64,000 nt of DNA, taken from NCBI RefSeq assembly GCF_020880995.1, contig NZ_JAJISD010000005.1, positions 186,001-250,000 on the forward strand. The letters run 5' to 3'. Under the pieces are notes generated by a model. It saw nothing but the letters and a program-made list of their open reading frames with translations, was not told the origin of the DNA and searched no databases. The stretch's first letter is position 1; each line of letters begins with the position of its first letter. Positions 43,345 to 52,460 of this stretch are shown here, piece after piece. Origin of the DNA: Reyranella aquatilis. Lineage in GTDB: Bacteria > Pseudomonadota > Alphaproteobacteria > Reyranellales > Reyranellaceae. Position numbers and translations under genes: made by a program.

Positions 43345-43359
43345 GGGTAGATTCTACCC
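43345..43359. promoter_or_regulatory. Probable Lrp-family operator (GGGTAGA-T-TCTACCC)
   Basis: A perfect 15-bp palindrome, GGGTAGATTCTACCC, lies 21 bp upstream of the Lrp-family start codon and 65 bp upstream of the E1 gene. It shares the C/T-AG...CT-A/G outline of Lrp boxes (AG-x-A-T-T-x-CT). Position between divergent genes fits autoregulation plus control of the E1 operon. Confidence 0.65.
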
Positions 43360-43423
43360 TATACAGCCCGTTCCGCGACCCGAACGCAAGGACCTTCCAG
43401 CCCGTCGGGAGTATCCGTTGGCC

Positions 43424-45763
43424 ATGACCACCCTCGCCCCCATCCAGCGTCTTCGCCTCCTCCGTGAACTGGAACGCAAGGTGCTGTGGCTCAGCGCCTG
43501 GACGATCCATCACGCCAACCACATCCGTCCCAACCGCGACGGGCTGAAGGTCGGCGGGCACCAAGCCTCCTGCGCCTCGCTGGCGACGGTCATGTCCGCG
43601 CTCTATTTCTCGGTGCTGCGCCCGGAGGATCGCGTCGCGGTGAAACCGCACGCCTCGCCGGTGTTCCACGCCATCCAGTACCTGTTCGGCCACCAGACCC
43701 GCGAGAAGCTCGAACGCTTCCGCGCGCTGGGCGGGGCGCAGTCCTATCCGTCGCGCACCAAGGACGTGGACGACGTCGACTTCTCGACGGGCTCGGTCGG
43801 CCTCGGCGTCGCCATGACCCTGTTCTCGTCGATCGTGCAGGACTATGTGCGGCTGAAGAACCTGGGTGACGGCAAGCGCCCCACGGGACGCATGGTGGCG
43901 CTGGTCGGCGACGCCGAACTCGACGAGGGCAACATCTTCGAGGCGCTGCTCGAAGGCTGGAAGCACGACGTCCGGAATCTGTGGTGGGTGATCGACTACA
44001 ACCGCCAGAGCCTCGACGGCGTGGTGAACGACCGGCTGTTCGGCCGCGTCGCCGAAATGTTCGAGCTGGTCGGCTGGCGCGTCGTCACGCTGAAGTACGG
44101 CAAGTTGCTGGAAACCGCCTTCACCCAGCCCGACGGCGCGCACCTGCGCGACTGGATCGACGCCTGCCCCAACTCGCTCTACTCGGCGCTGGTGTTCAAA
44201 GGCGGGGCCGGCTGGCGCGAGGCGCTGACGCGCGACCTCAACCAGTATCCCGGCATCCGCCGCATCCTCGAGCAGCACGACGACGCGTCGCTGCACCGGC
44301 TGATGACCAACCTGGCCGGCAATGACATGCAGGCCGTGGTCGACGCCTTCGAGAACGTCACCGACGACACGCCGACCTGCTTCATCGCCTACACGATCAA
44401 GGGCCAGGGCCTGCCCTTCGCCGGCCACAAGGACAATCATTCCGGCCTGATGACGCTCGACCAGATGGCGGGTTTCAAGAAGGGCATGGGGATCGCGGAC
44501 GGCGAGGAGTGGGACAAGTTCGCGGGCCTCACCTCGGCGCCGGCCGACCTGCAGGCCTTCCTCGATGCAGCACCTTTCAACGCCGAGGGCCGCCGCCGCA
44601 CCGAGGCGCCGATCATCGCGCTTCCGGCGCAGCTCACCAAGCCCAACGACAGGAAGTCGAGCACGCAGGAAGGATTCGGCAAGATCCTGAACGCGATCGC
44701 CTCGGAAGACGGCGAACTCGCCCGCCACATCGTCACGACCTCGCCGGACGTCACGGTCTCGACCAATCTCGGCGCCTGGGTGAACCGGCGCGGCCTGTTC
44801 GGCCACACCGAAGCCGAGGACGTGTTCCGCGAGCTCAAGGTCGTGTCGGCCCAGCTCTGGCGGCAGACGCCCAAGGGCCAGCACGTGGAACTGGGCATCG
44901 CCGAGAACAACCTGTTCATCCAGCTCGCCGCGCTGGGCCTCAGCCATCAGCTGTTCGGCGCGCGCCTGCTGCCGATCGGCACGCTCTACGATCCGTTCAT
45001 CGCGCGCGGCCTCGATGCTTTGAACTACGCCTGCTACCAGGATTCACGCTTCATGCTGGTGGCGACGCCCTCCGGCGTGACGCTGGCGCCGGAAGGCGGT
45101 GCGCATCAGAGTATCCATACGCCGCTGATCGGCATCGGCCAGCCGGGCCTCGTCTCCTATGAGCCCGCCTATGTCGACGAGCTGGCGGTGCTGATGCGCC
45201 ATGGCTTCGAATACATGCAGCAGCCCGACGGCGGCTCGGTCTATCTGCGCCTGTCGACCCGCAGCCTGGCCCAGCCCGAGCGCACGCTGACGCCGGCGCA
45301 GCAGGCCGACATCGTGTCCGGCGGCTACTGGTACGCTCCGCCCGAAGAGGGCTCGGACGTGGCCATCGTCGCCATGGGCGCGGTGACCCCGGAAGCCATC
45401 GCCGCTCACGAGAGCGTTGCGCGCGACTTCGCCGGCGCCGGCCTGCTGGTGCTGACCTCGCCCGACCGGCTGCACACCGACTGGCTGGCCGCGCAGCGCA
45501 ATCGCGGCCGCACGGCGGGAATGGTCGACCGCTCGGCGAGCCCGATCGAGCGGCTGCTGGCGCCCTTGTCGCGCGATGCGCGCATCGTGACGGTGATGGA
45601 CGGCCATCCGCTGGCGCTGTCGTGGCTGGGTTCGGTGCGCGGCCAGCGGGTCGTGCCGCTCGGCATCGAGAAGTTCGGCCAGTCCGGCGACATACCAGAT
45701 CTCTATCGCGCCTACGGGCTCGACACGGCGGCGATAATCGACGCGGTGGCGCGCGCCGTCTAA
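43424..45763 (+). CDS. AceE-like homodimeric 2-oxoacid dehydrogenase E1 / transketolase-like
   Basis: 779 residues, thiamine-diphosphate dependent. The TPP motif reads VGDAELDEGN...DYNRQSLDG (about 161-199), close to AceE's GDGEMDEPE...NCNLQRLDG. HQASCASLATVMSALYF, DFSTGSVGLGVAM and the pyrimidine-domain GIAENNLFIQLAALGLSHQL are also E1/transketolase features. It is shorter than AceE (about 890). No E2 or E3 lies nearby. Related stand-alone enzymes (MdeB) decarboxylate 2-oxobutyrate from methionine. The neighbours mtnA and an Lrp regulator support a methionine-linked 2-oxoacid. ATG at 43424; a TTG at 43418 also in frame. Confidence 0.85.
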   Translation: MTTLAPIQRLRLLRELERKVLWLSAWTIHHANHIRPNRDGLKVGGHQASCASLATVMSALYFSVLRPEDRVAVKPHASPVFHAIQYLFGHQTREKLERFRALGGAQSYPSRTKDVDDVDFSTGSVGLGVAMTLFSSIVQDYVRLKNLGDGKRPTGRMVALVGDAELDEGNIFEALLEGWKHDVRNLWWVIDYNRQSLDGVVNDRLFGRVAEMFELVGWRVVTLKYGKLLETAFTQPDGAHLRDWIDACPNSLYSALVFKGGAGWREALTRDLNQYPGIRRILEQHDDASLHRLMTNLAGNDMQAVVDAFENVTDDTPTCFIAYTIKGQGLPFAGHKDNHSGLMTLDQMAGFKKGMGIADGEEWDKFAGLTSAPADLQAFLDAAPFNAEGRRRTEAPIIALPAQLTKPNDRKSSTQEGFGKILNAIASEDGELARHIVTTSPDVTVSTNLGAWVNRRGLFGHTEAEDVFRELKVVSAQLWRQTPKGQHVELGIAENNLFIQLAALGLSHQLFGARLLPIGTLYDPFIARGLDALNYACYQDSRFMLVATPSGVTLAPEGGAHQSIHTPLIGIGQPGLVSYEPAYVDELAVLMRHGFEYMQQPDGGSVYLRLSTRSLAQPERTLTPAQQADIVSGGYWYAPPEEGSDVAIVAMGAVTPEAIAAHESVARDFAGAGLLVLTSPDRLHTDWLAAQRNRGRTAGMVDRSASPIERLLAPLSRDARIVTVMDGHPLALSWLGSVRGQRVVPLGIEKFGQSGDIPDLYRAYGLDTAAIIDAVARAV

Positions 45764-45772
45764 ACTGGCGCC

Positions 45773-46873
45773 GTGAAAGTAGACGGCACACCTTATCGAA
45801 CCATCTGGCTCGGCGCCGACGGCACGACCGTCCAGGCCATCGACCAGACCCTTCTGCCCCACCGTTTCGTCGTGCGCGATCTGCGCACAATGGAAGACGC
45901 CGAGGTGGCGATCCGCACCATGATCGTGCGTGGCGCGCCCCTGATCGGCGCCGCCGCGGCCTACGGTATGGCGCTCGCCATGGCGGCCGATCCGTCCGAC
46001 GCGATGCTGGAGCGTGCCTATCGCCTCCTCCTGGACTCGCGGCCCACGGCGGTGAACCTGCGCTGGGCGCTCGACGATCTGCGCGCGCTGCTGGCGCCCT
46101 TGCCGCCCGCCCGGCGGCGCGAGGCGGCCTACCGGCGCGCCGCCGAGATCTGCGACGAAGACGCGGAGATCTGCCGCCGAATCGGCGAGAACGGGCTCGG
46201 CCTGATCCGCAGGCTGACGCCGCGCGACAAGGGCGGCCGACTCAATGCGCTCACCCATTGCAACGCCGGCTGGCTCGCCACCGTCGACTGGGGCACGGCG
46301 CTGGCTCCGATCTACCAGGCGCACAATGCCGGCATTCCGATCCATGTCTGGGTCGACGAGACGCGGCCGCGCAACCAGGGCGCCAGCCTGACGGCTTGGG
46401 AATTGAGCAAGCACGGTGTGCCGCACACGGTCATCGCCGACAATGCCGGCGGCCACCTGATGCAGCACGACCAGGTCGATTTCGTCATAACCGGCACCGA
46501 CCGCACGACACGCGGCGGCGACGTCTGCAACAAGATCGGCACCTACCTGAAGGCGCTGGCCGCCCACGACAATGGCGTGCCCTTCTATGTGGGCCTGCCC
46601 TACCCGACCATCGACTGGACGATCGTCGACGGCGTGCGCGAGATCCCCATCGAGGAGCGCAGTGCCCGCGAAGTGTCGCACATGACGGGGCGTACCGAGG
46701 ATGGCGAACTGGCGACGGTCCACGTGCTGCCCGAGGGGAGCAACGCCGCCAATCCGGGCTTCGACGTGACGCCCGCACGCCTGGTGACGGCGCTGATCAC
46801 CGAGCGCGGCGTCTGCGATGCCAGTGAGGCCGGCCTGCTGTCGCTCTATCCCGAGCAGTCGCGGGCGGCGTGA
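45773..46873 (+). CDS. mtnA: S-methyl-5-thioribose-1-phosphate isomerase
   Basis: A 366-residue aldose-ketose isomerase of the eIF2B-like fold. TMIVRGAPLIGAAAAYGMAL, LNALTHCNAGWLATVDWGT (catalytic Cys), DETRPRNQGASLTAWEL and FVITGTDRTTRGGDVCNKIGT (catalytic Asp) are all intact. It converts MTR-1-phosphate to MTRu-1-phosphate in the methionine salvage route. It may also act on 5-deoxyribose-1-phosphate. The GTG start lies 9 bp after the E1 stop. No mtnK, mtnB, mtnC or mtnD genes follow, so a shunt-type use is possible. Confidence 0.92.
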   Translation: MKVDGTPYRTIWLGADGTTVQAIDQTLLPHRFVVRDLRTMEDAEVAIRTMIVRGAPLIGAAAAYGMALAMAADPSDAMLERAYRLLLDSRPTAVNLRWALDDLRALLAPLPPARRREAAYRRAAEICDEDAEICRRIGENGLGLIRRLTPRDKGGRLNALTHCNAGWLATVDWGTALAPIYQAHNAGIPIHVWVDETRPRNQGASLTAWELSKHGVPHTVIADNAGGHLMQHDQVDFVITGTDRTTRGGDVCNKIGTYLKALAAHDNGVPFYVGLPYPTIDWTIVDGVREIPIEERSAREVSHMTGRTEDGELATVHVLPEGSNAANPGFDVTPARLVTALITERGVCDASEAGLLSLYPEQSRAA

Positions 46874-48054
46874 AGATCACGGCGGCGACGAAGGCCACCA
46901 TCGGGCTCTGCCTCACCCAGATCGTCGGCTGGGGCACGACCTTCCTGATGCCCTCGGTCCTGGGCCGCCACTTCCAGCGCGACCTCGACCTGCCGAGCGA
47001 AGTCGTCTACGGCGGCATCACGGTGATGTTCGGGGTCGGCGCCCTGTTCGCCCCACGTGTCGGCCGGCTGCTCGACCGTACCGGCGCCCGCTCCGTGATG
47101 GCCGTCGGCTCGGTCATCTATGCCCTGTCGCTCGCCGCGCTCGCCTTCTCGCAGGGTCTGGTGACCTACCTTCTCTGCTGGGCCGCCATGGGCATCGCCT
47201 CGACGCTGGCGCTGAACACGCCCGCCAGCATCGCGCTGGCGCAGATCGCGGGCAGCCGCGCGCGCCAGGCCATCGCCATCCTTGCGATCATCGGCGGCTT
47301 CGCCTCGACGGTGTTCTGGCCGGTCTCGGAGGCGCTGGAAGTCATCATGAGCTGGCGCGGCGTGCTGCTGGTCTATGCGGCGATCCATCTGCTGGTCTGT
47401 GCGCCCGTCCATCTCCTCGTATTGCCGGGCCGGCCGAGCGTCGCGGCGCAGACGGCCGTGGGCACGAGCGCCTCGGGGCTGCCGTCGGACCGTACCGATC
47501 GTCTCTTCGTCCTGCTGGCGATCGCCTTCTCCTGCGGCGCCTTCATTTTCACGGGCTTCATCGTGCACGCGATCGGCGTACTGCGCGGCCTGGGCCACGA
47601 TCCCGCGTCCGCGCTGCTGCTGGCCTCCCTGATCGGCCCCGCACAGGTCGGCGTGCGGGTGATCGAACTGCTGTTCGGGCACCGTTACGCCATCAGCAGC
47701 TCGACCCTGTTCGCCGCCGCCGTCCTGCCGCTCGGCCTCGGCCTCGCGCTGCTGGCGGGCGGCAACTTCGCAATCGCCCTGCTCTGCCTCGTCGCCTTCG
47801 GAATCGCCAACGGCCTGAAGGCGGTGCTGCGCGCCACGCTGCCGCTCGCCCTGTTCGGACGCGCCCAGTTCGGCACCTATCTCGGCCGCCTCGCGCTCCC
47901 CCAGGGTATCGTCTCGGCCGCGGCCCCGCCGGTGCTGGCCGCGGTGATGGCCAAGTACGGTGCCGAGGGCGTGCTGGCGATGACCTTCGTGATCGCCACC
48001 ATCGCCTTCGTTGCGACCGTCCTGCTGGTGCGGACCAGCGGCACGATTCGCTGA
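46870..48054 (+). CDS. Major facilitator superfamily transporter
   Basis: 394 residues with twelve hydrophobic helices. The loop 2-3 motif is recognisable in FAPRVGRLLDRTGARSVMAVGS. It ends LVRTSGTIR. The GTG start overlaps the mtnA stop by 4 nt (GTGA), so it is translationally coupled. Export or import of a methylthio-sugar, methionine-derived acid or related metabolite is a reasonable inference from the operon, not from sequence. Followed by a tandem repeat and hairpin at 48051-48097. Confidence 0.88.
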   Translation: MKITAATKATIGLCLTQIVGWGTTFLMPSVLGRHFQRDLDLPSEVVYGGITVMFGVGALFAPRVGRLLDRTGARSVMAVGSVIYALSLAALAFSQGLVTYLLCWAAMGIASTLALNTPASIALAQIAGSRARQAIAILAIIGGFASTVFWPVSEALEVIMSWRGVLLVYAAIHLLVCAPVHLLVLPGRPSVAAQTAVGTSASGLPSDRTDRLFVLLAIAFSCGAFIFTGFIVHAIGVLRGLGHDPASALLLASLIGPAQVGVRVIELLFGHRYAISSSTLFAAAVLPLGLGLALLAGGNFAIALLCLVAFGIANGLKAVLRATLPLALFGRAQFGTYLGRLALPQGIVSAAAPPVLAAVMAKYGAEGVLAMTFVIATIAFVATVLLVRTSGTIR

Positions 48055-48097
48055 GTCGGGCCGCTGAGTCGGGCCGCTGATCCGGGCGGGCGATCAG
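48051..48097. terminator. 13-bp tandem repeat and hairpin between convergent genes
   Basis: CTGAGTCGGGCCG occurs twice in tandem (48051-48063, 48064-48076), starting inside the MFS stop codon, and a third partial copy begins at 48077. CTGATC (48077-48082) and GATCAG (48092-48097) form a stem over the amidase stop. No T-run is present. A bidirectional stop for both genes is likely but weakly supported. Confidence 0.45.
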
Positions 48098-49512
48098 CCG
48101 CCGGCGCAAGCGCCGGGCATCCGCCGACGCCAGTCGAAGTGCCTTTCCCAGGCCGCGCAGAACTGCAGCACTTGCTCGTCCGCGAAACGCCGCCCGATCA
48201 CCTGCAGTCCGACCGGCAGGCCCGACGGCGACCAGCCGCAGGGCACCGATGCCGCAGGCTGGCCGGTGATGTTGAACGGATAGGAAAAAGGCGTCCAACG
48301 CGCCCAGGGCACCGGCTTGTCCATGTCCATGTCGGGAGGCCCGTCCGCCTCGGCCGCAAAGGGTTCGATCGGCACCATCGGCATCACGAGAAGGTCGAAG
48401 GTCTCGAACGCCTCCGCGACCGCGCGATTGAAGGCCGCCCGCGCCTGCAGCGTGCGGAAATGGTCCTCCAGCCTGATCGACGCCGACCGCGCCACCATGC
48501 GTGCGAAGCCCGGGTCGATCCGCGCCATGTCTTCGGGCTTCAGGCCGCCATAGAGCGCGCCGCGCGCGACCCAGAGCGCATCGAAGATGTCGATGGGATC
48601 GGGCCAGTCGAGCTTCGCGTCGACGATCTCGACCGGCAGGCGCGCCGCGATCTCGCCGAAGGCGCCGGCGATCACCGCCGCAACGGCGGGGTCGACGGAG
48701 ACGCCGAACAGGGTCGGCGCGAGTACGCAGCGCAGTTTCGGCAGATCGCCCAGGGTCTCGCGATAGGAGAGGCCGGCCGCCGGCAGCGACTGCGGATCGC
48801 GCGCATCCGGTCCCTGCACGACGTCGAGCGCGAGAGCATAGTCCTCGACGCTGTTCGTCATGGGTCCCGCATGCGACAGATGCTCGGTCGGGCTCAGCGG
48901 ATAGGTCGGCACGCGCGCGAGCGTGGGTTTCAGCGAGAAGATGCCGCAGAACGAGGCCGGCACCCGCATGGAGCCGCCGCCGTCCGAACCCAGAGTCAGC
49001 GGCACCGTGCGGTCGGCGACGGCAACGGCTGAACCCGCACTCGAACCGCCCGCGGTCTTCGAGACGTCCCAGGGGTTTCGCGTCACGCCATAGAGCGGCG
49101 AGTTGGATGCGGCTTTCCACCCCAGTTCGGGCGTCGTGGTCTTGCCGACCATGATCGCACCCGCGCCCAGCAGGCGCTCGACCGACGGCGCGGTCTCCGT
49201 TGCGACCGAATCGACGTAGAGCCGGGAGCCGCGCTGCGTCCGGTAGCCGTCGACCAGGAACAGGTCCTTGATGCCGACCGGCACGCCGTGAAATGGTCCG
49301 CGGAACGACTTGGCCCGGGCCTCCGTCTCCAGTTGCGCCGCCCGCTTCCGTGCATCGTCGTGGAAGATGGCGCTGTAGGCATTCACCGCGGGCTCGGTCT
49401 GCTCGATCGCATCGAGCGAGGCCTCGACCAGCTCCACGGGCGAGACCTCGCCTGTCCGCACCAGCCTCGCCATCTCGACCGCGCTCAAGGCTGCGTAGTC
49501 ACGCAGTTCCAT
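48094..49512 (-). CDS. Amidase (amidase-signature family)
   Basis: 472 residues. The Ser-cisSer-Lys triad is seen as Lys in GVPVGIKDLFLV and Ser residues in KTAGGSSAGSAVAVADRTVPL with GSDGGGSMRVPASFCG. It hydrolyses an amide bond, possibly of a small carboxamide, aryl amide or urea derivative. It ends the minus-strand cassette: its ATG is 24 bp after the UgpC-like ATPase stop, so it is probably co-transcribed with the importer. That pairing suggests the imported compound, or its hydrolysis product, contains an amide. Confidence 0.9.
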   Translation of the reverse strand: MELRDYAALSAVEMARLVRTGEVSPVELVEASLDAIEQTEPAVNAYSAIFHDDARKRAAQLETEARAKSFRGPFHGVPVGIKDLFLVDGYRTQRGSRLYVDSVATETAPSVERLLGAGAIMVGKTTTPELGWKAASNSPLYGVTRNPWDVSKTAGGSSAGSAVAVADRTVPLTLGSDGGGSMRVPASFCGIFSLKPTLARVPTYPLSPTEHLSHAGPMTNSVEDYALALDVVQGPDARDPQSLPAAGLSYRETLGDLPKLRCVLAPTLFGVSVDPAVAAVIAGAFGEIAARLPVEIVDAKLDWPDPIDIFDALWVARGALYGGLKPEDMARIDPGFARMVARSASIRLEDHFRTLQARAAFNRAVAEAFETFDLLVMPMVPIEPFAAEADGPPDMDMDKPVPWARWTPFSYPFNITGQPAASVPCGWSPSGLPVGLQVIGRRFADEQVLQFCAAWERHFDWRRRMPGACAGG

Positions 49513-49536
49513 CGTCTTCCTCCCGATCCGGTTTTC

Positions 49537-50604
49537 CTAGAGGCGTCGGCCCGATGCGGCGTCGAACAGGTGCAGGTCCTTCGCCCGCACCTTCACGCCA
49601 TGTTCCGTGGCCTCGCCCAGTTCGGTGTCCGGCGGCGCCGCCACCACGAACCCGTCGCGCCCGTCGTCGAGATGGACCAGCTTCACGCTGCCCAGATCCT
49701 CGACCAGTTCGACACGCCCGCCGAGGCCGCCCGCCGTCGATGGCGCCAGCGCGAGCGCATCGGGCCGCACGCCCACCACGACCTCGCGATCCGGCGGACC
49801 GATCTGCGCACCCTCTCCCGCCAATGCAGCGCCGCCGTCCAGGCTGAGGGATCTGCCGTCGTCAGCCACCTTGCCCTTGAAGAAATTCATCGGCAGCGAG
49901 CCGATGAAGCCCGCCACGAACAGGGTCGCCGGCCGCGCATAGACTTCGCCCGGCGTCCCGACCTGCTCGACCCGTCCGGCGTTCATCACGATCAGGCGGT
50001 TGGCGAGCGACATCGCCTCGACCTGGTCGTGCGTCACCAGGATCGAGGTGGCGTCGAGGCGCAGATGCAGCCGCTTCAGCTCGGTTCGCATCTGGTGGCG
50101 CAGCTTGGCGTCGAGGTTCGACAGCGGTTCGTCGAACAGGAAGACCTTGGGCTCGCGGATGATGGCGCGGCCCATCGCGACCCGCTGGCGCTGGCCGCCG
50201 CTCAGCTGCGTGGGCTTGCGGGCGAGGAAGTCGCCGATGCCCAGGATGCCCGCGACGCCCGCCACCTTGTCACGGATCGTCTGCTTCGGCGCATGCGCGA
50301 TCCTGAGCGAATAGGACATGTTCTCGGCCACGCTCATGTGCGGGTAGAGCGCGTAGTTCTGGAACACCATGGCGATGTCGCGCTCGCGCGGCTCGAGCCG
50401 GTTGACCACGCGCCCGTCGATCGCGATCTCACCGCCGGTGATCTCCTCCAGTCCGGCGATCATGCGCAGCAGGGTGGACTTGCCGCAGCCGCTCGGCCCC
50501 AGGATGACGGCGAACTCGCCGTGCCGGATCTCGAGATCGACGCCGTGCAGGACCTTCGCGGGCCCGTAGGACTTCTCGACTTTGCGTATGTCGACGGTGG
50601 CCAA
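49537..50604 (-). CDS. UgpC/MalK-type ABC transporter ATPase
   Basis: 355 residues. Walker A GPSGCGKST, signature LSGGQRQRVAMGRAI, Walker B VFLFDEPLSNLD, His switch ILVTHDQVEAM. A C-terminal TOBE/MalK-like regulatory domain (about 240-350) is present. The start at 50604 lies 12 bp after the permease stop. This type powers carbohydrate or glycerol-phosphate importers and is sometimes shared among them. Confidence 0.94.
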   Translation of the reverse strand: MATVDIRKVEKSYGPAKVLHGVDLEIRHGEFAVILGPSGCGKSTLLRMIAGLEEITGGEIAIDGRVVNRLEPRERDIAMVFQNYALYPHMSVAENMSYSLRIAHAPKQTIRDKVAGVAGILGIGDFLARKPTQLSGGQRQRVAMGRAIIREPKVFLFDEPLSNLDAKLRHQMRTELKRLHLRLDATSILVTHDQVEAMSLANRLIVMNAGRVEQVGTPGEVYARPATLFVAGFIGSLPMNFFKGKVADDGRSLSLDGGAALAGEGAQIGPPDREVVVGVRPDALALAPSTAGGLGGRVELVEDLGSVKLVHLDDGRDGFVVAAPPDTELGEATEHGVKVRAKDLHLFDAASGRRL

Positions 50605-50616
50605 GGGAATGCTCCG

Positions 50617-51540
50617 CTATTTTTCCGAGTCGACGAGGCCTTTGACGAACCAGCGCTGCAACGCCACGACCACCATCACCGGCGGCAGCGTGATCAGCAG
50701 CGCCCCGGCCATCAGCGTGTTCCACTTCGGCACCGCCTCCGGCGCGGCGGAGATCTGCTTGGAGAGCCCGATCACCGCTGTCGTCATGCTGGCCTCGGTC
50801 GTGATCAGCAGCGGCCAGAGATACTGGTTCCAGCCGAACACGAAGAGGATCACCGTGAGCGCCACGACGTTGGTCCGGGACATCGGCCACAGCACGTCGA
50901 TCAGGAAACGCATGGGCGAGGCACCATCGATCTTTGCCGCCTCCAGCAGTTCCTCGGGGATCGTGAGGAAGAGCTGGCGGAACAGGAAGGTCGCGGTGGC
51001 CGAAGCCATCAGCGGCAGGATGAGGCCGGCGTAGGAATCGAGCAGGCTCCACTTCACGACCGCCTCGACGTTCCAGCCGGTCAGGCTCTCCAGCGGTCCT
51101 CGCAGGCCCGTCTGGTCGAGCAGCCAGCCCAGCCCCTGCAGCGGATGTGCCGCCACCGCGTAGGTCGGCACGATGCGCACCTCGATCGGCAGCATCAGCG
51201 TGGCGAAGATCAGCCAGAAGGCCGTCATTCGGAAGGGAAAGCGGAAATAGGTGATGGCGAAGGCCGAGAGGATCGACAACGCGATCTTGCCCACCGTCAC
51301 TCCCACCGAGACGATCAGCGAATTGACCAGCTGCCGCCCGAGATCGCCGCGTGCCATCGCCGTCTTGAGGTTCGTCCAGAGTTCGTTGCCCGGCGTCAGC
51401 GGCATAGGCACCTGCAGAACGTCGGGCAGGGTATGGGTCGCGGCGATCAGCGCGTAGTAGAGCGGCAGGCAGACGGCCACCACGCCCGCGATCAGCAGGA
51501 TGTGGCAAACCAGGTCCAGCCAGGGGGTCCGCTCGATCAT
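50617..51540 (-). CDS. ABC importer permease, UgpE-like
   Basis: 307 residues with six hydrophobic helices. The EAA motif reads [18 protein letters not shown], the coupling helix that contacts the ATPase. MalG/UgpE-type proteins form a heterodimer with the UgpA-like permease upstream, which overlaps this gene by 4 nt (51537-51540). The P-loop partner follows. There is no sign of truncation. Substrate identity is set by the SBP, not this chain. Confidence 0.93.
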   Translation of the reverse strand: MIERTPWLDLVCHILLIAGVVAVCLPLYYALIAATHTLPDVLQVPMPLTPGNELWTNLKTAMARGDLGRQLVNSLIVSVGVTVGKIALSILSAFAITYFRFPFRMTAFWLIFATLMLPIEVRIVPTYAVAAHPLQGLGWLLDQTGLRGPLESLTGWNVEAVVKWSLLDSYAGLILPLMASATATFLFRQLFLTIPEELLEAAKIDGASPMRFLIDVLWPMSRTNVVALTVILFVFGWNQYLWPLLITTEASMTTAVIGLSKQISAAPEAVPKWNTLMAGALLITLPPVMVVVALQRWFVKGLVDSEK

Positions 51541-52430
51541 TGGGCGTACTTCACGCGTCGCTCGAGGAAGCGGAACTGCACGGCCGTCAGCCCGATCACC
51601 AGGATCATCAGGATGACCGACTGCGCCGAGGACAGGCCGAGGTCGAGGCCGAGGAAGCCGTCGGCATAGACCTTGTACACCAGGATGTCGGTCGCCCCGC
51701 CCGGGCCGCCCTGGGTCAAGGCATGGATGATGCCAAACGTGTCGAAGAAAGCGTAGACGACATTGATGACCAGCAGGAAGAAGGTGGTCGGCGAAATCAG
51801 AGGAAAGACGATGCTGACGAAGCGCCGGACCGGTCCCGCCCCGTCGATGGCGGCGGCCTCGATCAGCGAGCGCGGAATCGCCTGCAGGGCGGCGAGAAAG
51901 AACACGAAATTGTAGCTCACCTGCTTCCAGGCGGCCGCGACGATCACCAGCAGCATGGCATCGTTGCCGTCGAGCAGCGGGTTCCAGGCGACGCCGAAGC
52001 CCTGCTTCAGCATCAGCGCGATCGCGCCGTAGATCGGATGGAACAGGAACAGCCAGAGCACGCCGGCCAGGACAGGCGCCACGGCATAGGGCCAGATGAC
52101 CAGCAGCCGGTAGACCGATTTGCCGCGCACCACCCGGTCGACCAGCACCGCGAAGGCCAGCCCGGCCAGCACCGCCGAGGCGGTCGTGCCGGAACTGAAG
52201 ATGGCTGTCCGGTAGATCGAGTTGAAGTATTCCGGACTGGTCAGCACGTCGCGGAAATTGTCGAACCAGACGAAGGTCGAGCGCTGACCGAAGGGATCGC
52301 TGACGGTAAAGGCCTGGTAGAGCGCCTGTGCCGCGGGCCAGAAGACGAAGATGGCCAGCACGAGCATCTGCGGTGCGAGCAGGAGGAACGCCAGCGGCTT
52401 GTGCCGCTGGAAGTTCACGCGCTTGATCAC
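51537..52430 (-). CDS. ABC importer permease, UgpA-like
   Basis: 297 residues, six helices with a short N-terminal basic leader. The EAA loop reads [36 protein letters not shown] and [17 protein letters not shown] near the C-terminus are typical of MalF/UgpA-type permeases without the extra MalF loop. It overlaps the next permease by 4 nt. It lies 30 bp downstream of the SBP gene in the same cassette. Confidence 0.93.
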   Translation of the reverse strand: MIKRVNFQRHKPLAFLLLAPQMLVLAIFVFWPAAQALYQAFTVSDPFGQRSTFVWFDNFRDVLTSPEYFNSIYRTAIFSSGTTASAVLAGLAFAVLVDRVVRGKSVYRLLVIWPYAVAPVLAGVLWLFLFHPIYGAIALMLKQGFGVAWNPLLDGNDAMLLVIVAAAWKQVSYNFVFFLAALQAIPRSLIEAAAIDGAGPVRRFVSIVFPLISPTTFFLLVINVVYAFFDTFGIIHALTQGGPGGATDILVYKVYADGFLGLDLGLSSAQSVILMILVIGLTAVQFRFLERRVKYAQ

Positions 52431-52460
52431 GACGTGGATCCGTTCCCCGGGCGCGGCACC

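Noticed and set aside
49288-51669. 793-codon plus-strand ORF across the amidase, UgpC-like and UgpE-like genes
   Set aside because: Antisense to three well-supported genes and rich in His, Arg and Gln with no domain features.
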